Shown in pieces: positions 45,997-55,309 of a stretch of 64,000 bases of DNA. Location of the stretch: positions 1-64,000 of the forward strand of contig CAZWRV010000026.1 in assembly GCA_964636325.1 (NCBI GenBank), given 5' to 3'. Made by a program: the position numbers and the translations under genes. The DNA comes from CAZWRV01 sp964636325. GTDB taxonomy: Bacteria; Verrucomicrobiota; Lentisphaeria; Victivallales; GWF2-50-93. The notes below the pieces were generated by a model that was not told the origin of the DNA, searched no databases, and worked only from the letters and a program-made list of their open reading frames with translations. Each line of letters begins with the position of its first letter. Position 1 is the stretch's first letter.

Positions 45997-46704
45997 CTAC
46001 CTCTTCACCGTCTGCGTGAAACCGTTCTTGTGCGCCTCCTTGATGATGGAGACGGCCTCCTCGGCGCTGTCAACGATGCTTATGTAGCCGGGATCGCTCC
46101 TTGATATCAGATGCTCCTGGAGAAGCGGCCCCGTCATGAAGTCGTGAAGCGGCTGCCAGAAGCTTTTCCTGACGGCGACCAGGGGGATCCGGTTTATCTT
46201 GTTGGTCTGGAGGAGTGTGAGCGTCTCCATCAGCTCGTCCAGGGTGCCGAATCCGCCCGGGAAGACGACCACGCCGAGGGCATACTTGAGGAAGTTGACC
46301 TTCCTGATGAAGAAATACCTGAAGTCGACGTGGGCGTTCAGGAACTGGTTGGCGCTCTGCTCCGCCGGCAGCTCGATGTTGAGCCCGACGGACTTGCCGT
46401 TCGCGAGATATGCCCCCTTGTTTGCGGCCTCCATGATGCCGGGGCCGCCCCCGGTGAGCACGCCGTAGCCCTCCTGCACGAGCAGGCGGCCGAGCTTTTC
46501 AGCCTCCTGGTAGTCGGGATGCTCCGGACGCGTCCGTGCCGACCCGAAAACGGTTATCAGCGGCCCTTGGGACGACATCGTCTCGAAAGAGTCGATGAAT
46601 TCCGCCATTATCCGGAATATGCGCCAGGGTTCGTCCTTGGTAAAATCGTTGAAAAGCGCCTGATTGTCCTTGTTGTAATGGAAAATCGTGGTCTTGGCGT
46701 CCAT
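45997..46704 (-). CDS. LOG-family (TIGR00730) Rossmann-fold protein
   Basis: Cytoplasmic protein (235 aa) of the LOG family, whose members are nucleotide 5'-monophosphate nucleosidases releasing bases from AMP or cytokinin ribotides. The two family motifs are clear: GGGPGIMEAANKGA and PGGFGTLDELMETLT. Start ATG 46704 follows GGGAGG at a six-base spacing; an upstream in-frame extension of 51 codons is rejected. It diverges from glmS. The physiological substrate in this organism cannot be told from sequence. Confidence 0.92.
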   Translation of the reverse strand: MDAKTTIFHYNKDNQALFNDFTKDEPWRIFRIMAEFIDSFETMSSQGPLITVFGSARTRPEHPDYQEAEKLGRLLVQEGYGVLTGGGPGIMEAANKGAYLANGKSVGLNIELPAEQSANQFLNAHVDFRYFFIRKVNFLKYALGVVVFPGGFGTLDELMETLTLLQTNKINRIPLVAVRKSFWQPLHDFMTGPLLQEHLISRSDPGYISIVDSAEEAVSIIKEAHKNGFTQTVKR

Positions 46705-46838
46705 TCGTGCCTCCCAGTTGCATTTTTCACCAGGGATAATATCATATCGGACTTTGCAATCTTGAAAAAATACATTGCAGGAACGTATATTTAAAGTTAA
46801 AACGCTCTTAAACAGGCAAATAATTACGGAGACGGGGA

Positions 46839-48680
46839 ATGTGCGGAATCGTTGCATACGCCGGCGGACGCCCCGCGGTCAGCACCTTGATCGAGGGGCT
46901 CAAGCGGCTTGAATACAGGGGATACGACTCGGCGGGGATAGCGGTCGTCCACGGCGGCGGCATCAGATGCGCGAGGGAGGTCGGCAAGGTCAAGAACCTC
47001 CAGGCGAAAATACATGCTGAATGGTCCGGCGGCGACAGCATCTCCGGGACAGTCGGCATAGCACACACGCGATGGGCCACGCATGGCGCACCACTGGAGA
47101 GGAACGCGCACCCGCACATGGACGAGAAGTCCGCCTTCGCCGTCGTGCACAACGGGATAATCGAGAACTACTCGCCGCTCCGCGACCGCCTCCGCGCCAA
47201 GGGGCACGTATTCACGTCGGACACCGACACGGAAGCGCTGGTCCATCTCATCGACGAATGCTACGAAGGCGACCTGCTCGGCGCGGTCGCCGCGGCGTTG
47301 AAGCAGATCGAAGGGACATTCGGCATCGCGGTAGTTTCGAAACATTTCCCCGGTCAGATCGTCGTCGCCCGCAGAGGCAGCCCGATCGTCATCGGCATAT
47401 GCGAAAACGAGACCATCGTCGCCAGCGACGTCTCGGCGGTCGTCTCTTACACCAAGAAAGTCATCTACCTCGACGACGACGACGTCGCCCTGGTGAAGTG
47501 CGGCGAGGTCGACCTGCGCGACATCGACAACGTGCCGGTTTCCAGGGAGATCGCGCACATCGACTGGGACGTCGGCGCGGCCGAGAAGGGCGGATTCGAC
47601 CATTTCATGCTCAAGGAGATATTCGAGCAGCCGCAGGCGGTATCCAACTCGATCCGCGGCCGCCTCGACGAGAGCGCCGCCACCGCAATGCTGTCCGGCC
47701 TCAACCTCCAGCCGAAGGAGCTGGCAGGAATTTCAAGGATCGTCGTAGCGGCATGCGGCACAAGCCTGCACGCCGGAATGCTGGGCGCATATTTCTTCGA
47801 GGATCTCGCGGACCTCCCCGCCAAGGTCGAGCAGGCCGCGGAATTCCGCTACAGGAATCCGATCATCGAGCCGGGGACCCTGGTTATCGCGATCAGCCAG
47901 TCCGGCGAGACAGCCGACACCCTCGCCGCGGTCCGCGAGGCGAGGCAGAAGGGCGCGGCCGTCGCGGCGATATGCAACGTCGTCGGCTCGACGATCGCCC
48001 GCGAATCGGGCTCCGGAATATACCTGCACGCCGGCCCCGAGATCGGAGTCGCCTCCACCAAGGCCTTCACCTGCCAGGTCGCAGTTCTTCTCATGACCGC
48101 GCTCAAGTTCGGACGCGCGAGAAGGCTTTCACGGCAGGAAGGCACGAGGCTCATCAACGAAATAAAGACGCTGCCGGACCTCGTCCAGAAAGTTCTCGAA
48201 AAGAACGAGCGGATAAAGGCCGTAGCCGCGAAATACGCGAAGGCCGAGGACTTCTTCTTCATCGGCAGGGGCTACCTCTATCCGGCCGCCCTGGAAGGCG
48301 CCCTCAAGCTCAAGGAGATAAGCTACGTCCACGCCGAGGGCTACCACGCCGCGGAGCTCAAGCACGGCCCCATCGCCCTCCTCGAGGAGGGCGTCCCGGT
48401 CCTCGCGCTCGCAAACGACATCCCCGGCAAGGACAAGATGATCGGCAACATCCAGGAATGCAAAGCCAGAAAGTCGCCAGTCATCGCAGTCTGCACCGAA
48501 GGCGACAAGGAGATAATCCCGCATGCTGACGACTCCATCCAGGTGCCGAAGGCGTCGGAATTCATCGCGCCGATCCTGTCGGTCGTGGCGATGCAGCTGC
48601 TCTCATACCACGTAGCAAAGGCCAGAGGCTGCTCCATCGACCAGCCGAGAAACCTCGCCAAGAGCGTAACGGTGGAGTAA
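46839..48680 (+). CDS. glmS: Glutamine-fructose-6-phosphate aminotransferase (isomerising)
   Basis: GlmS (613 aa) makes glucosamine 6-phosphate from fructose 6-phosphate and glutamine, the first step to UDP-GlcNAc. Cys2 of MCGIVAYAGG is the glutaminase nucleophile. A class II amidotransferase domain (about 1-215, with HTRWATHGAP) is followed by two SIS sugar-isomerase domains (SQSGETADTLAA and the final AKSVTVE). Length is typical. No glmS ribozyme-like structure was noticed in the 134 bp upstream. It complements the UAP1-type pyrophosphorylase at 14.8 kb in supplying amino sugar nucleotides. Confidence 0.97.
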   Translation: MCGIVAYAGGRPAVSTLIEGLKRLEYRGYDSAGIAVVHGGGIRCAREVGKVKNLQAKIHAEWSGGDSISGTVGIAHTRWATHGAPLERNAHPHMDEKSAFAVVHNGIIENYSPLRDRLRAKGHVFTSDTDTEALVHLIDECYEGDLLGAVAAALKQIEGTFGIAVVSKHFPGQIVVARRGSPIVIGICENETIVASDVSAVVSYTKKVIYLDDDDVALVKCGEVDLRDIDNVPVSREIAHIDWDVGAAEKGGFDHFMLKEIFEQPQAVSNSIRGRLDESAATAMLSGLNLQPKELAGISRIVVAACGTSLHAGMLGAYFFEDLADLPAKVEQAAEFRYRNPIIEPGTLVIAISQSGETADTLAAVREARQKGAAVAAICNVVGSTIARESGSGIYLHAGPEIGVASTKAFTCQVAVLLMTALKFGRARRLSRQEGTRLINEIKTLPDLVQKVLEKNERIKAVAAKYAKAEDFFFIGRGYLYPAALEGALKLKEISYVHAEGYHAAELKHGPIALLEEGVPVLALANDIPGKDKMIGNIQECKARKSPVIAVCTEGDKEIIPHADDSIQVPKASEFIAPILSVVAMQLLSYHVAKARGCSIDQPRNLAKSVTVE

Positions 48681-48681
48681 A

Positions 48682-48698
48682 GGCGGCGTTCCGCCGCC
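48682..48698 (+). terminator. Hairpin after glmS
   Basis: GGCGGC and GCCGCC pair around GTTCC two bases after the glmS stop codon, followed by ATTGTTT. It is a short but perfect GC stem with a poor T tract, so a modest terminator candidate. Confidence 0.45.
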
Positions 48699-48828
48699 AT
48701 TGTTTCAGATTTCCAGTTCCGTCCGCGGACATGGTGAAGCCGTCTGAAATAGCCTTGCGCCTCTTCAGCGATGTGCGCCGAGAATCCGAACTTGAGGAAC
48801 TGACTTGGCCGTGAGATTCGATTATCCA

Positions 48829-48871
48829 AGTATGAATTCGGCAAAAGGGCTTAGTTTGCTGAATTCATACT
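48829..48871. repeat. 17-bp stem hairpin upstream of lepB
   Basis: AGTATGAATTC (48829-48839) pairs perfectly with GAATTCATACT (48861-48871). After one G-T wobble, GCAAA (48841-48845) pairs with TTTGC (48855-48859), leaving a nine-base loop. No T tract follows on either side, so it is not an ordinary terminator. It lies just upstream of the candidate lepB promoter. The rest of the glmS-lepB gap holds no gene. Confidence 0.85.
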
Positions 48872-48890
48872 CGCCATCTTGACTGATTCC

Positions 48891-48918
48891 TCGACTTTTC
48901 CAGTTCCGATATTATAAT
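48891..48918 (+). promoter_or_regulatory. Candidate promoter for lepB
   Basis: TCGACT (48891-48896) and a perfect -10 TATAAT (48913-48918) are spaced by 16 bp in an AT-rich stretch, 58 bp before the lepB start. Support is by consensus only. Confidence 0.45.
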
Positions 48919-48976
48919 TTGTCCTCAAAGCCATCACACAGATGACAGCTGTTTGCTTCACATAAGGCGGAGCTTG

Positions 48977-50167
48977 ATGTTCGACAAGATGATAAAGCGC
49001 TACCAGACCCGCAAGTGCCGGCGGGGCATTGACGACTTCATAGGCCAGCTCAGGCATATCGTCCACGTGAACGACGACATCCTTCCGACCAGCACCAAGG
49101 AGAAGGTGGCGGAACTTGTGCTGGAGGCTGAGGCGATCGACCCGTCCGATCATGAGGAGGCGAAGCACTTCATCGAACGGGCGCCGGTCCGGGCGGCGAA
49201 GATACTCCCCAAGAAGAACTTCCCGGTGATCCGCGAATACGTCGACATCATCGCGGTCGCCTTTTCCGTGGCGTTCGGCATCAGGGCGCTCTACCTGCAG
49301 CCATTCAAGATCCCCACAAGCAGCATGCAGCCAACCCTCTTCGGCATACATTACATGAACAAGGACAGCACGATTCCCGACAGCGCCCCCGATCTGGTGA
49401 ACTACTGCCTCTATTCGGTCCAGCGAGCCAGGCTTGCGGTCAAGCGCGAGGGCAGCTTCGACCCGGGCAGCGTCTCACAGTATGCCAGGTATATCATATT
49501 CCCGTGGACACGCTTCAAGATCGGCGGCGTCGGATACGAGCTTCCCGGCATTCCGGATCAGATCGCAAAATATGCGCTGAAGGGCGACGTCTTCGGCAAC
49601 AGGGAATATAACGAGGGCGAGATCCTGTGCGACGGCTGGCTCTCGCTCGGCGACCACCTCTTCGTCGACCGCTGCACATACCACTTCAGGGAGCCCAGAC
49701 GCGGGGATGTCGTCGTCTTCGTCACCGAAAACATGCCATGCCGCTCGAGAGGATTCTACTACATCAAGCGCCTCATCGGCATGCCCGGCGACACCATCAA
49801 GGTCGTAGACAGGGAAGTCCACGTCAAGGAAAAGGGGTCGGACGAGTTCGTACCCATATCGAGCTTCGGGATCAAGGAGATAAACAGGATATACTCGAAC
49901 CAGGGGGGCTACCACGGCCACCTGCCTATGGAACTGCTGACGACAGGCAACGAGATCGAGGTGCCAAAGGGCTGCTACTTCATGATGGGCGACAACAGCG
50001 CCAACAGCTCGGACAGCAGGATGTGGGGCTTCCTCCCGAGGAGGAACATAGTCGGCAGGGCGCTCTTCGTCTTCTGGCCTTTCTCCCGCCGATGGGGCCT
50101 CGTCGACAAATGCGCCCCCATCCCCGTCGAAACCACACCCGACCTCTCCGCCATGGAGCTCCAATAA
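48977..50167 (+). CDS. lepB: Signal peptidase I
   Basis: Membrane-anchored serine protease (396 aa) that removes signal peptides from exported preproteins. The catalytic Ser116 lies in IPTSSMQPTL and the general-base Lys264 in YYIKRLIGMPGD; GDNSANSSDSR is the usual C-terminal box. One membrane segment (about 88-107) precedes the Ser. The 80-residue cytoplasmic N-terminal region and the insert between Ser and Lys (about 120-240) make it longer than the 250-320 aa common in this family. ATG 48977 follows GGCGGAG and is preferred to an upstream TTG. It would serve the large number of secreted proteins encoded here. Confidence 0.95.
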   Translation: MFDKMIKRYQTRKCRRGIDDFIGQLRHIVHVNDDILPTSTKEKVAELVLEAEAIDPSDHEEAKHFIERAPVRAAKILPKKNFPVIREYVDIIAVAFSVAFGIRALYLQPFKIPTSSMQPTLFGIHYMNKDSTIPDSAPDLVNYCLYSVQRARLAVKREGSFDPGSVSQYARYIIFPWTRFKIGGVGYELPGIPDQIAKYALKGDVFGNREYNEGEILCDGWLSLGDHLFVDRCTYHFREPRRGDVVVFVTENMPCRSRGFYYIKRLIGMPGDTIKVVDREVHVKEKGSDEFVPISSFGIKEINRIYSNQGGYHGHLPMELLTTGNEIEVPKGCYFMMGDNSANSSDSRMWGFLPRRNIVGRALFVFWPFSRRWGLVDKCAPIPVETTPDLSAMELQ

Positions 50168-50194
50168 AAAACCGGCTGAGACAGCCGGTTTTTT
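50166..50194. terminator. Strong bidirectional intrinsic terminator
   Basis: AAAAAACCGGCT, loop GAGAC, AGCCGGTTTTTT forms a 12-bp stem immediately at the lepB stop, with T runs on both strands. It is a textbook factor-independent terminator serving lepB and possibly the convergent ferredoxin transcript. Confidence 0.9.
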
Positions 50195-50200
50195 CTCTTT

Positions 50201-50333
50201 GAAAATCATTTTCTTGAAAATCCGAATACCGTTCGGATTTTCCGGTTCAGATTCCTGACGTGCGACCAGGGACATCCGCATCGCATTTTCCCCGCCAGCG
50301 ACGATTGACTGCGGCAGGGACTGGAATCTGAAC
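50201..50333. repeat. Nested hairpins between lepB and the ferredoxin gene
   Basis: A perfect 11-bp stem, GAAAATCCGAA with TTCGGATTTTC (50216-50242), lies next to GAAAATCATTTTC. It is followed by long-range arms GTTCAGATTC (about 50245) and GAATCTGAAC (50324-50333), about 70 bp apart. The sequence between the arms includes GCATTTTCCCCGCC and GACGTGCGACC, faintly like the flanks of the repeats at 38696 and 42930. No gene is seen. Confidence 0.65.
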
Positions 50334-50504
50334 TCACTGCATCGAGATCGCCTCTACGGGGCACTCGTCGACGCAGGCACCGCAGTCCACGCACTGGTCC
50401 GTAACGACGGCCTTGCCGTCCTTCATCACAATCGCCTCGGTCGGGCATGAGCTTACGCATGCCTCGCAGCCGGTGCACTTCCCTTCATCAACCTTCGCCG
50501 CCAT
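50334..50504 (-). CDS. 2[4Fe-4S] ferredoxin
   Basis: A 56-aa cytoplasmic electron carrier. Two clusters are bound by CTGCEACVSSCP (residues 10-21) and CVDCGACVDECP (38-49), each with four ligand cysteines in the CxxCxxCxxxCP pattern of clostridial-type ferredoxins. AGGAGG lies seven to eight bases before ATG 50504. The gene is convergent with lepB and divergent from pheT, so it is probably a single-gene unit. A low-potential ferredoxin and acetate kinase together suggest an anaerobic or fermentative metabolism. The redox partner is not visible in the window. Confidence 0.95.
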   Translation of the reverse strand: MAAKVDEGKCTGCEACVSSCPTEAIVMKDGKAVVTDQCVDCGACVDECPVEAISMQ

Positions 50505-50684
50505 TTGAGTTTCCTCCTATTTTTACCATGTTTGATGTTCATTTTCTGCAAAGGCGCGTTTAAACTAGTCCGCCCTACTTTTTTATCAAATGTAAAACGA
50601 ATATTTTTTTGGACAAGTTTCTCTTACGCACTATACTATCTACCCTCTTTTTTTGAAGGGCATAGAATTTCCGAGGATTATCAT

Positions 50685-53096
50685 ATGAAGATTTCGCTCG
50701 ACTGGCTCAGGCAGTATGTGGATGTCCCCTATTCCGGCGACGAGCTTGTAGGCAGGCTGACGATGGCAGGGATAGAGGTGGAGGACGTCCGCAGGATTTC
50801 CGCTCCGGACAAGGTGGTCGCGTGCGAGATACTAGGAAGACGGCCGCATCCCAAGGCCGACAAGCTTTCCATATGCACGGTATCCACCGGGGCTCGGACG
50901 CTCGAGGTCGTCTGCGGCGCCCCCAACTGCGACACGGGGCTCCTAACCGCTCTCGCCCTTCCCGGGACGGTGCTGAGGCCCGGCCCCCCCGGCGTGGAAA
51001 AGGAGATCGTCGTCAAGGTCGCCGTCATCAGGGGCGTCGAATCTCCCGGCATGCTGTGCAGCGAGAAGGAGCTTGGAATAGGAGACGACGGAGGCGGGAT
51101 CATTTCACTGCCCAAGGGCATTCGTCCCGGGACGCCTCTGAGCGAAATATTCCGCCCGGACATCCTGCTCGATCTCGAGATAACCCCGAACCGACCCGAC
51201 CTCCTCTCCCACATCGGAATCGCCCGCGAAATTACGGCGTCATCCGGGAACCCGCTCAAGCTTCCCGCGGCCGAGGTCGCCGTCTCCGGCGCCTGCGATC
51301 ATGCGAAGTCCGCGGGAACCGTCACCATAGAGGACCTTCAGCTCTGCCCCTTCTACACCGGCAGAATCATTAGGGGCGTGAAGATCAAGGAAAGCCCCGA
51401 CTGGCTGAAGCGCCGCCTTGAAAGCGTCGGCCTCCGTCCCATAAACAATATCGTAGACATCACCAACTTCGTCCTTCACGAGACCGGCCAGCCGCTGCAT
51501 GCGTTCGACCTCAAGCTCCTCTCAGGGCGGAAAGTGATCATAAGACGGGCCCGCCAGGGAGAGAAGATCGTCCTGCTGGACGGCTCGGAGAAAATGCTGA
51601 AGCCCGACAATCTGGTCATAGCCGACGCAGACAAGCCTGTCGCCCTCGCCGGAGTCATGGGCGGCGAATTCAGCGGCGTCGTCGCGGACACCGACGAGAT
51701 ACTTCTGGAAAGCGCATACTTCAAGCCGTCCAACGTCAGGGCGACATCCAGGGAACTGGCCGTTTCTTCAGACTCGTCGTACCGATTCGAGCGCGGCGTC
51801 GACCCGCAGATGGTCGTTTACGCAAGCGACAGGGCCGCCAGCCTCATCCTGGAGCTGGCGGGCGGCGAAGCCGTCTCCGACCTGATAGCGCAGGGCGCGG
51901 TTCCGCCGCCGCCACCGCCAATCCAATGCCGCTACGACAAGATAAGAGGCATCATCGGCGCCCCGGTGCAGGATGCCGAGATGGTCCGTATTTTCAAAAG
52001 GCTCAGTCTCGCCGTAGAAGAGGGCAGCGGGCGCTGCACGGTATCCCCTCCTTCATTCAGGCCCGACCTCAGGAACGAGGCGGACTTGGCCGAAGAGGTC
52101 GCGAGGATTCACGGACTTTCCCAGATCCCGCTGATACCGGTCAGGGCCGAGCCCGGCGGCTCCATCAAGGACGACGCTTATGCGCCAATCGAAAATGCCA
52201 GGAACCAGCTTCTCGCGCTGGGGCTCAACGAAATATACAACTACAGCCTGGTCAGCGAGAAGGACGCACTCCTCGACGCCGACTTCGCAAAATCCGACCT
52301 CGTCGAAATCTCAAACCCGCTCAACCTGGACTTCGCGTTCATGCGGCCCTCCCTGCTCCATCACATGCTGCAGACGGCCGCCTTCAACATCGCCAGGAAG
52401 AACTGCGACATCTCATTCTTCGAGATGGGCACCGCCTTCTGCGCGAACCCGAAGCTCTTTCCAGAGGAAAGGCTCGAAGCGTGCATCGCGCTCACAGGAA
52501 GGAAGTTCCCCGGCAGATACTCGGACGACAGGACGTTGAAGTTCGACTACTTCGACCTGAAGGGCATCCTTGAAGCCTGGCTCGAGGCCATGAGGATCAG
52601 GAACTTCCGCTTCAGGAAGGCGAAAAATGCGAACTTCGCGGATGACTGCTGCGCCGAACTCCTGCTCGGCGGCGAATGCGCCGCCATACTCGGCAGGCTT
52701 TCCACCAGAGCCATGGCTCCGTTCAAGCTCAAGGAGGAAGTCTTCCTGGCCAAGATACAGATGGACAGGATTTTCGCAAAGCTCCCCGGCGGCGCCGCAT
52801 ACAGCCCCGTCTCGCTCTTCCCCGCGATCGTCCGCGACCTGGCATTCGTCGCCGACGCCGGATTCGAGCACCAGAGCTTCATCGAATACGTCGCATCGCT
52901 CAAAATCCGTAACCTCGAGAAAATAGAGATTTTCGACGTCTTCACGGACAAAAGCCTCGGCGAGGGAAGAAAAAGCCTGGCATACAGCATCACATACCGC
53001 GACAGTTCCAGGACTCTCACCGACGCCGAGGTGAACGCGGTGCACGACAAGTTCCGCGAAAGACTCAAAAACGACCTGAAGATAACCTTAAGATAA
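50685..53096 (+). CDS. pheT: Phenylalanyl-tRNA synthetase beta subunit
   Basis: PheT (803 aa) forms the alpha2-beta2 enzyme that charges tRNA-Phe. Order of domains: N-terminal core (MKISLDWLRQYVDVP), tRNA-binding OB fold (HPKADKLSICTV), B3/B4 editing domain, B5 domain (with ITNFVLHETGQPLHAFD), core-like domain, and a C-terminal FDX-ACB anticodon-binding domain. ATG 50685 has GAGG eight bases upstream; the long upstream extension in frame is intergenic. Length is typical. The partner pheS is not adjacent, unlike in most bacteria. Confidence 0.97.
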   Translation: MKISLDWLRQYVDVPYSGDELVGRLTMAGIEVEDVRRISAPDKVVACEILGRRPHPKADKLSICTVSTGARTLEVVCGAPNCDTGLLTALALPGTVLRPGPPGVEKEIVVKVAVIRGVESPGMLCSEKELGIGDDGGGIISLPKGIRPGTPLSEIFRPDILLDLEITPNRPDLLSHIGIAREITASSGNPLKLPAAEVAVSGACDHAKSAGTVTIEDLQLCPFYTGRIIRGVKIKESPDWLKRRLESVGLRPINNIVDITNFVLHETGQPLHAFDLKLLSGRKVIIRRARQGEKIVLLDGSEKMLKPDNLVIADADKPVALAGVMGGEFSGVVADTDEILLESAYFKPSNVRATSRELAVSSDSSYRFERGVDPQMVVYASDRAASLILELAGGEAVSDLIAQGAVPPPPPPIQCRYDKIRGIIGAPVQDAEMVRIFKRLSLAVEEGSGRCTVSPPSFRPDLRNEADLAEEVARIHGLSQIPLIPVRAEPGGSIKDDAYAPIENARNQLLALGLNEIYNYSLVSEKDALLDADFAKSDLVEISNPLNLDFAFMRPSLLHHMLQTAAFNIARKNCDISFFEMGTAFCANPKLFPEERLEACIALTGRKFPGRYSDDRTLKFDYFDLKGILEAWLEAMRIRNFRFRKAKNANFADDCCAELLLGGECAAILGRLSTRAMAPFKLKEEVFLAKIQMDRIFAKLPGGAAYSPVSLFPAIVRDLAFVADAGFEHQSFIEYVASLKIRNLEKIEIFDVFTDKSLGEGRKSLAYSITYRDSSRTLTDAEVNAVHDKFRERLKNDLKITLR

Positions 53097-53100
53097 AAAT

Positions 53101-53222
53101 GCGTGGATGGATGAACGGATGTTTGGCTGATGGACGAAAGGCTATCTGTGAATAACGGAAAATCAGTTCCCCTAGGAAAAATGCCCGGCCATCCATTCAT
53201 CCAACCATCCATTCACACTTTG
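53101..53222. repeat. GGATGGATGA word-like inverted repeat between pheT and lepA
   Basis: GTGGATGGATGAACGGATG at the left is matched by an inverted CATCCATTCATCCAACC and CATCCATTCAC at the right, about 90 bp away, so the gap can fold back on itself imperfectly. The same word, GGATGGATGAATGGATG, stands at 28876 upstream of the cls gene. No promoter was recognised. Confidence 0.6.
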
Positions 53223-53229
53223 TCAAATC

Positions 53230-55029
53230 ATGGATCTTAACCACATCCGAAACTTTTCCATCATCGCACACATAGACCACGGCAAGTCGACGCTGGCGGA
53301 CCGCCTCCTCGAACTGACAAAGACCGTGGAGAAGCGCCAGCTCGTCGAGCAGTTCCTAGACGGCATGGATCTCGAAAGGGAGCGCGGCATCACGATCAAG
53401 TGCCATCCGGTGAGGATGAACTACCGGGCCGCCGACGGCCGGGACTACCAGCTCAACCTCATCGACACCCCCGGGCACGTGGACTTCTCCTACGAGGTCA
53501 GCCGCTCCCTCGCAGCATGCGAGGGCGCCATACTCGTGGTCGACGCCACCCAGGGCGTCCAGGCCCAGACCGTCGCAAACGTCCACCTCGCCATGCGCCA
53601 GGGCCTCGTCATCATCCCGCTCATCAACAAGATCGACCTGCCCGCCTCCGACCCGCAGATGTGCAGGGAGCAGCTCGAGGAAATCCTCGCCATCCCGGGC
53701 GACGAGGCCATACCAATCAGCGCCAAGGACGGCACCGGTGTCCCGCAGGTCCTGGAGGAAATCATCAGGAAGATCCCTCCGCCCAAGACGACGGGCTTCC
53801 CAGGCTTCAGAGGCCTGATCTTCGATTCGACGTACGACTCCTTCCGCGGCGTAGTCACCTACGTCAGGGTCGTCGACGGCTCCGTCGCCAGAGGAAACAA
53901 GATCCGCCTCCTCAGCAACGGGATCGAGAGCGAAGTCAAGGAGGTCGGATGCTTCTTTCCCGAAATGAAGCCCGCCGACGAGCTCTCGCCCGGTTCCGTA
54001 GGCTACATAATCCCCAACATCAAGAGCCCCGCCGACACCAAGATCGGCGACACAGTCACCGACATCAAGTCGGCCAACGCCAGCCCCCTGCCAGGGTTCA
54101 AGGAGGTCAAGCCCATGGTCTTCAGCGGCCTTTACCCCATCGACACCAAGGACTACGACCAGCTCAAGGCCAGCATGGCGAAGCTGCAGCTCAACGACTC
54201 GGCATTCTCATACCAGGCCGAAACCTCCGCGGCCCTGGGCTTCGGATTCCGCTGCGGATTCCTCGGACTCCTCCACATGGAGATCATCCAGGAGCGCCTC
54301 CGCCGCGAATACAACATGGACATCATCGCCACCTACCCCAGCGTCATATACCACGTCTACCTGAGGAACGGCGAAATGCTCGAGGTCGACAACCCCGTCC
54401 ACCTCCCCGACCCCACCAGGATGGAACGCATCGAGGAGCCCGTGATCACGGCCAGGATCATCATCCCCAACGAGTACATCGGCGACATCATGGGCCTCGT
54501 CATGAACAAGCGCGGCCAGTGCAGCAAGACCGAGTCCGCCGACCACAAGCACCTCGTCGTCACCTGCGAACTGCCCATGAGCGAAATACTCGTGGACTTC
54601 CACGACAAGCTCAAGTCAATAACCCGCGGCTACGGCAGCATGGACTACGAACTCACCGGCTACAAGCCCGGCAAGCTCGTCAAGCTCGACATGCTCGTCA
54701 ACGGCGAGGCCGTCGACGCCTTCTCCACCATCGTCCACGAAGATCACGCCCACAACCGCGGCCGCATGCTCGCCGAAAAGCTCAAGGAGGTCATCCCTCA
54801 GCAGCTCTACCAGGTCGCCATACAGGCCGCCATCGGCGGAAAAGTCGTCGCCAGGGAGACCGTGCGCGCGCTCAGGAAGGACGTCATCGCCAAATGCTAC
54901 GGAGGCGACATCACGCGCAAGCGCAAGCTCCTCGAAAAGCAGAAGGAGGGCAAGAAGCGCATGAAGCAGATCGGCAAGGTCAACATCCCCCAGGAGGCCT
55001 TCGTCGAAATCCTCAAGGCAGGATCGTAA
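53230..55029 (+). CDS. lepA: Elongation factor 4 (LepA)
   Basis: LepA/EF4 (599 aa) is a ribosome-associated translational GTPase implicated in back-translocation or in initiation and 30S maturation. The G1 motif AHIDHGKST, G3 DTPGHVDF and G4 NKIDLP are present. The elongation-factor domains II, III and V and the characteristic C-terminal domain follow, with AIQAAIGGKVVARETV and a lysine-rich ending. Length matches the family. It starts at ATG 53230, directly after a repeat region. The 280 bp that follow contain no gene. Confidence 0.98.
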   Translation: MDLNHIRNFSIIAHIDHGKSTLADRLLELTKTVEKRQLVEQFLDGMDLERERGITIKCHPVRMNYRAADGRDYQLNLIDTPGHVDFSYEVSRSLAACEGAILVVDATQGVQAQTVANVHLAMRQGLVIIPLINKIDLPASDPQMCREQLEEILAIPGDEAIPISAKDGTGVPQVLEEIIRKIPPPKTTGFPGFRGLIFDSTYDSFRGVVTYVRVVDGSVARGNKIRLLSNGIESEVKEVGCFFPEMKPADELSPGSVGYIIPNIKSPADTKIGDTVTDIKSANASPLPGFKEVKPMVFSGLYPIDTKDYDQLKASMAKLQLNDSAFSYQAETSAALGFGFRCGFLGLLHMEIIQERLRREYNMDIIATYPSVIYHVYLRNGEMLEVDNPVHLPDPTRMERIEEPVITARIIIPNEYIGDIMGLVMNKRGQCSKTESADHKHLVVTCELPMSEILVDFHDKLKSITRGYGSMDYELTGYKPGKLVKLDMLVNGEAVDAFSTIVHEDHAHNRGRMLAEKLKEVIPQQLYQVAIQAAIGGKVVARETVRALRKDVIAKCYGGDITRKRKLLEKQKEGKKRMKQIGKVNIPQEAFVEILKAGS

Positions 55030-55309
55030 GCAAAACGCCTCCCCTATGTTTTTCTCGCCGACGGTTCCGCATTTTTCAGCCAAATATCAACAATCGCCAA
55101 AGGTAAAGTATAACATGCTTAACTCACAGGCGCCATATGCCAATCAGAGCAGCGCAGTATTTCAAACGGGGAATATGAACGAGTCAAGGCCGAATCCGGC
55201 GCTATAAGACGCGGGAGACCGGAAAATGCGCCAATAGGCATTGACTTTTTTATATGATACTATAAAGTAGTCGCGACTTTTTTAAAGTATTATATAAAAA
55301 AGGCTGAAC
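55030..55309. other. AT-rich leader region before the AAA ATPase
   Basis: The last 70 bp are AT-rich, with TTGACT at 55241, TATAAA at 55261, a palindrome AGTCGCGACT (55269-55278) and TTTAAAGTATTATATAAA. A promoter is likely here, but the boxes are not ideally spaced. Nothing else was recognised in the remaining 200 bp. Confidence 0.4.

Noticed and set aside
46705..46857. Longer start for the LOG-family protein
   Set aside because: The extra 51 codons have no family similarity, and GGGAGG stands right before ATG 46704.
47021..48529. A 502-codon arginine-rich open frame overlapping glmS
   Set aside because: Same cause: a shadow frame of the glmS gene.
50206..50478. A 90-residue arginine- and cysteine-containing open frame on the minus strand
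   Set aside because: It is an alternative frame of the real ferredoxin gene at 50334-50504, which has perfect iron-sulfur motifs and a strong ribosome binding site.
53400..55106. A 568-codon open frame rich in Arg, Pro and Gly, overlapping lepA
   Set aside because: It is a shadow frame caused by the high GC third positions of lepA; composition is unlike a protein and it has no domain.
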